Shown here: positions 5,812 to 5,970 of the stretch, piece after piece | How the letters are laid out: the number at the start of each line of letters is the position of its first letter | How positions within the stretch are numbered: position 1 is the stretch's first letter | DNA from: Actinomycetota bacterium | GTDB lineage: Bacteria; Actinomycetota; Acidimicrobiia; Acidimicrobiales; GCA-2861595 | Direction of reading: 5' to 3' | NCBI GenBank assembly: GCA_016781225.1 | Contig: JADDQT010000124.1 | Location: forward strand, 1-5,970 | DNA length: 5,970 nt | Notes under the pieces: generated by a model | What the model saw: only the letters and a program-made list of their open reading frames with translations | Told to the model about the DNA's origin: nothing | Database searches by the model: none | Program-made: the position numbers and the translations under genes

Positions 5812-5970
5812 TCAGGCCACCTCGACGAGGACCGCGGCCTGCTCCCGCAGGTCCGAGCCCACCTTTGCCGCGCGCTGACGGGCCACCTCGGCCAGGTCGG
5901 TGGCCTTCTCCAGCGTGACCTTGGCCGCCTGCTCCACGTGTGGGCGGGCAGCGTCGGCTACGTCGGCGGC
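5812..5970 (-). CDS. C-terminal end of an Ala-rich, probably coiled-coil protein of unknown function
   Basis: An open frame enters from the high-coordinate edge and ends at TGA (5814-5812), giving the last 52 residues. They are rich in Ala, Glu, Lys, Arg and Val, with no Gly or Pro clusters. Hydrophobic residues are spaced as in a long amphipathic helix, for example VEQAAKVTLEKATDLAEVA and RQRAAKVGSDLREQAAVLV. This resembles apolipoprotein-like or YtxH-like helical repeats of actinobacterial envelope or stress proteins, but that is resemblance in composition only, and I do not recognise the family. It does not look like the end of ValS, the common upstream neighbour of folC in this phylum. 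Orientation matches folC, with an 85-bp gap and a GC hairpin between them, so it may be a separate transcription unit. Codon pattern and the in-frame stop support a real gene. Confidence 0.6.
   Translation of the reverse strand, partial: AADVADAARPHVEQAAKVTLEKATDLAEVARQRAAKVGSDLREQAAVLVEVA

Noticed and set aside
4944..5918. A plus-strand open frame of 324 codons.
   Set aside because: It is antisense to folC, His/Gly/Arg-rich without motifs, and crosses the intergenic gap into the next gene.
1..5970. CRISPR arrays, tRNA or rRNA genes, phage or defence genes.
   Set aside because: No regularly spaced repeats, RNA-gene signatures or mobile-element genes were seen. The window is a conserved housekeeping and cell-shape cluster.

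Overview
The window comes from a GC-rich bacterium, most likely an actinomycete-phylum member. The gene order folC–ndk–mreB–mreC–mreD–mrdA is the cell-shape/elongation neighbourhood known from Actinomycetota, usually headed by valS and followed by rodA. A placement near Acidimicrobiia is only an impression from protein style and cannot be settled here. Five of the six assigned starts are GTG, and the sixth (mreD) has a competing GTG.

Every gene I can support reads on the minus strand, so transcription runs from high to low coordinates. First comes the C-terminal tail of an Ala/Glu/Lys-rich, probably coiled-coil protein (5812-5970, cut by the window edge). An 85-bp gap with a GC-rich hairpin follows, then folC (4425-5726), a 22-bp gap, ndk (3953-4402), an 88-bp gap, mreB (2824-3864), a 120-bp gap filled by a long inverted repeat, mreC (1870-2703), mreD (overlapping mreC's stop) and mrdA (PBP2), which runs off the low end. 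No gene-free stretch exceeds 300 bases. The plus strand has several long open frames, but they are shadows of the minus-strand genes.

The products form two groups. FolC makes and polyglutamylates folates, and Ndk balances nucleoside triphosphates. MreB (actin-like filament), MreC and MreD (membrane-linked scaffold) and PBP2 (transpeptidase) are core parts of the Rod complex that builds lateral-wall peptidoglycan. This implies an organism with MreB-directed elongation, most simply rod-shaped.

I see no undescribed multi-gene system. The signal worth a second look lies between the genes. A roughly 120-bp inverted repeat (35 paired positions) spans the whole mreB-mreC junction and includes the mreC start codon in its 3' arm. 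A perfect 8-bp hairpin joins the folC stop codon to the ndk ribosome binding site. A weaker hairpin covers the mreB ribosome binding site. Together they suggest RNA-structure control or translational coupling along the operon. This is inferred from sequence only.
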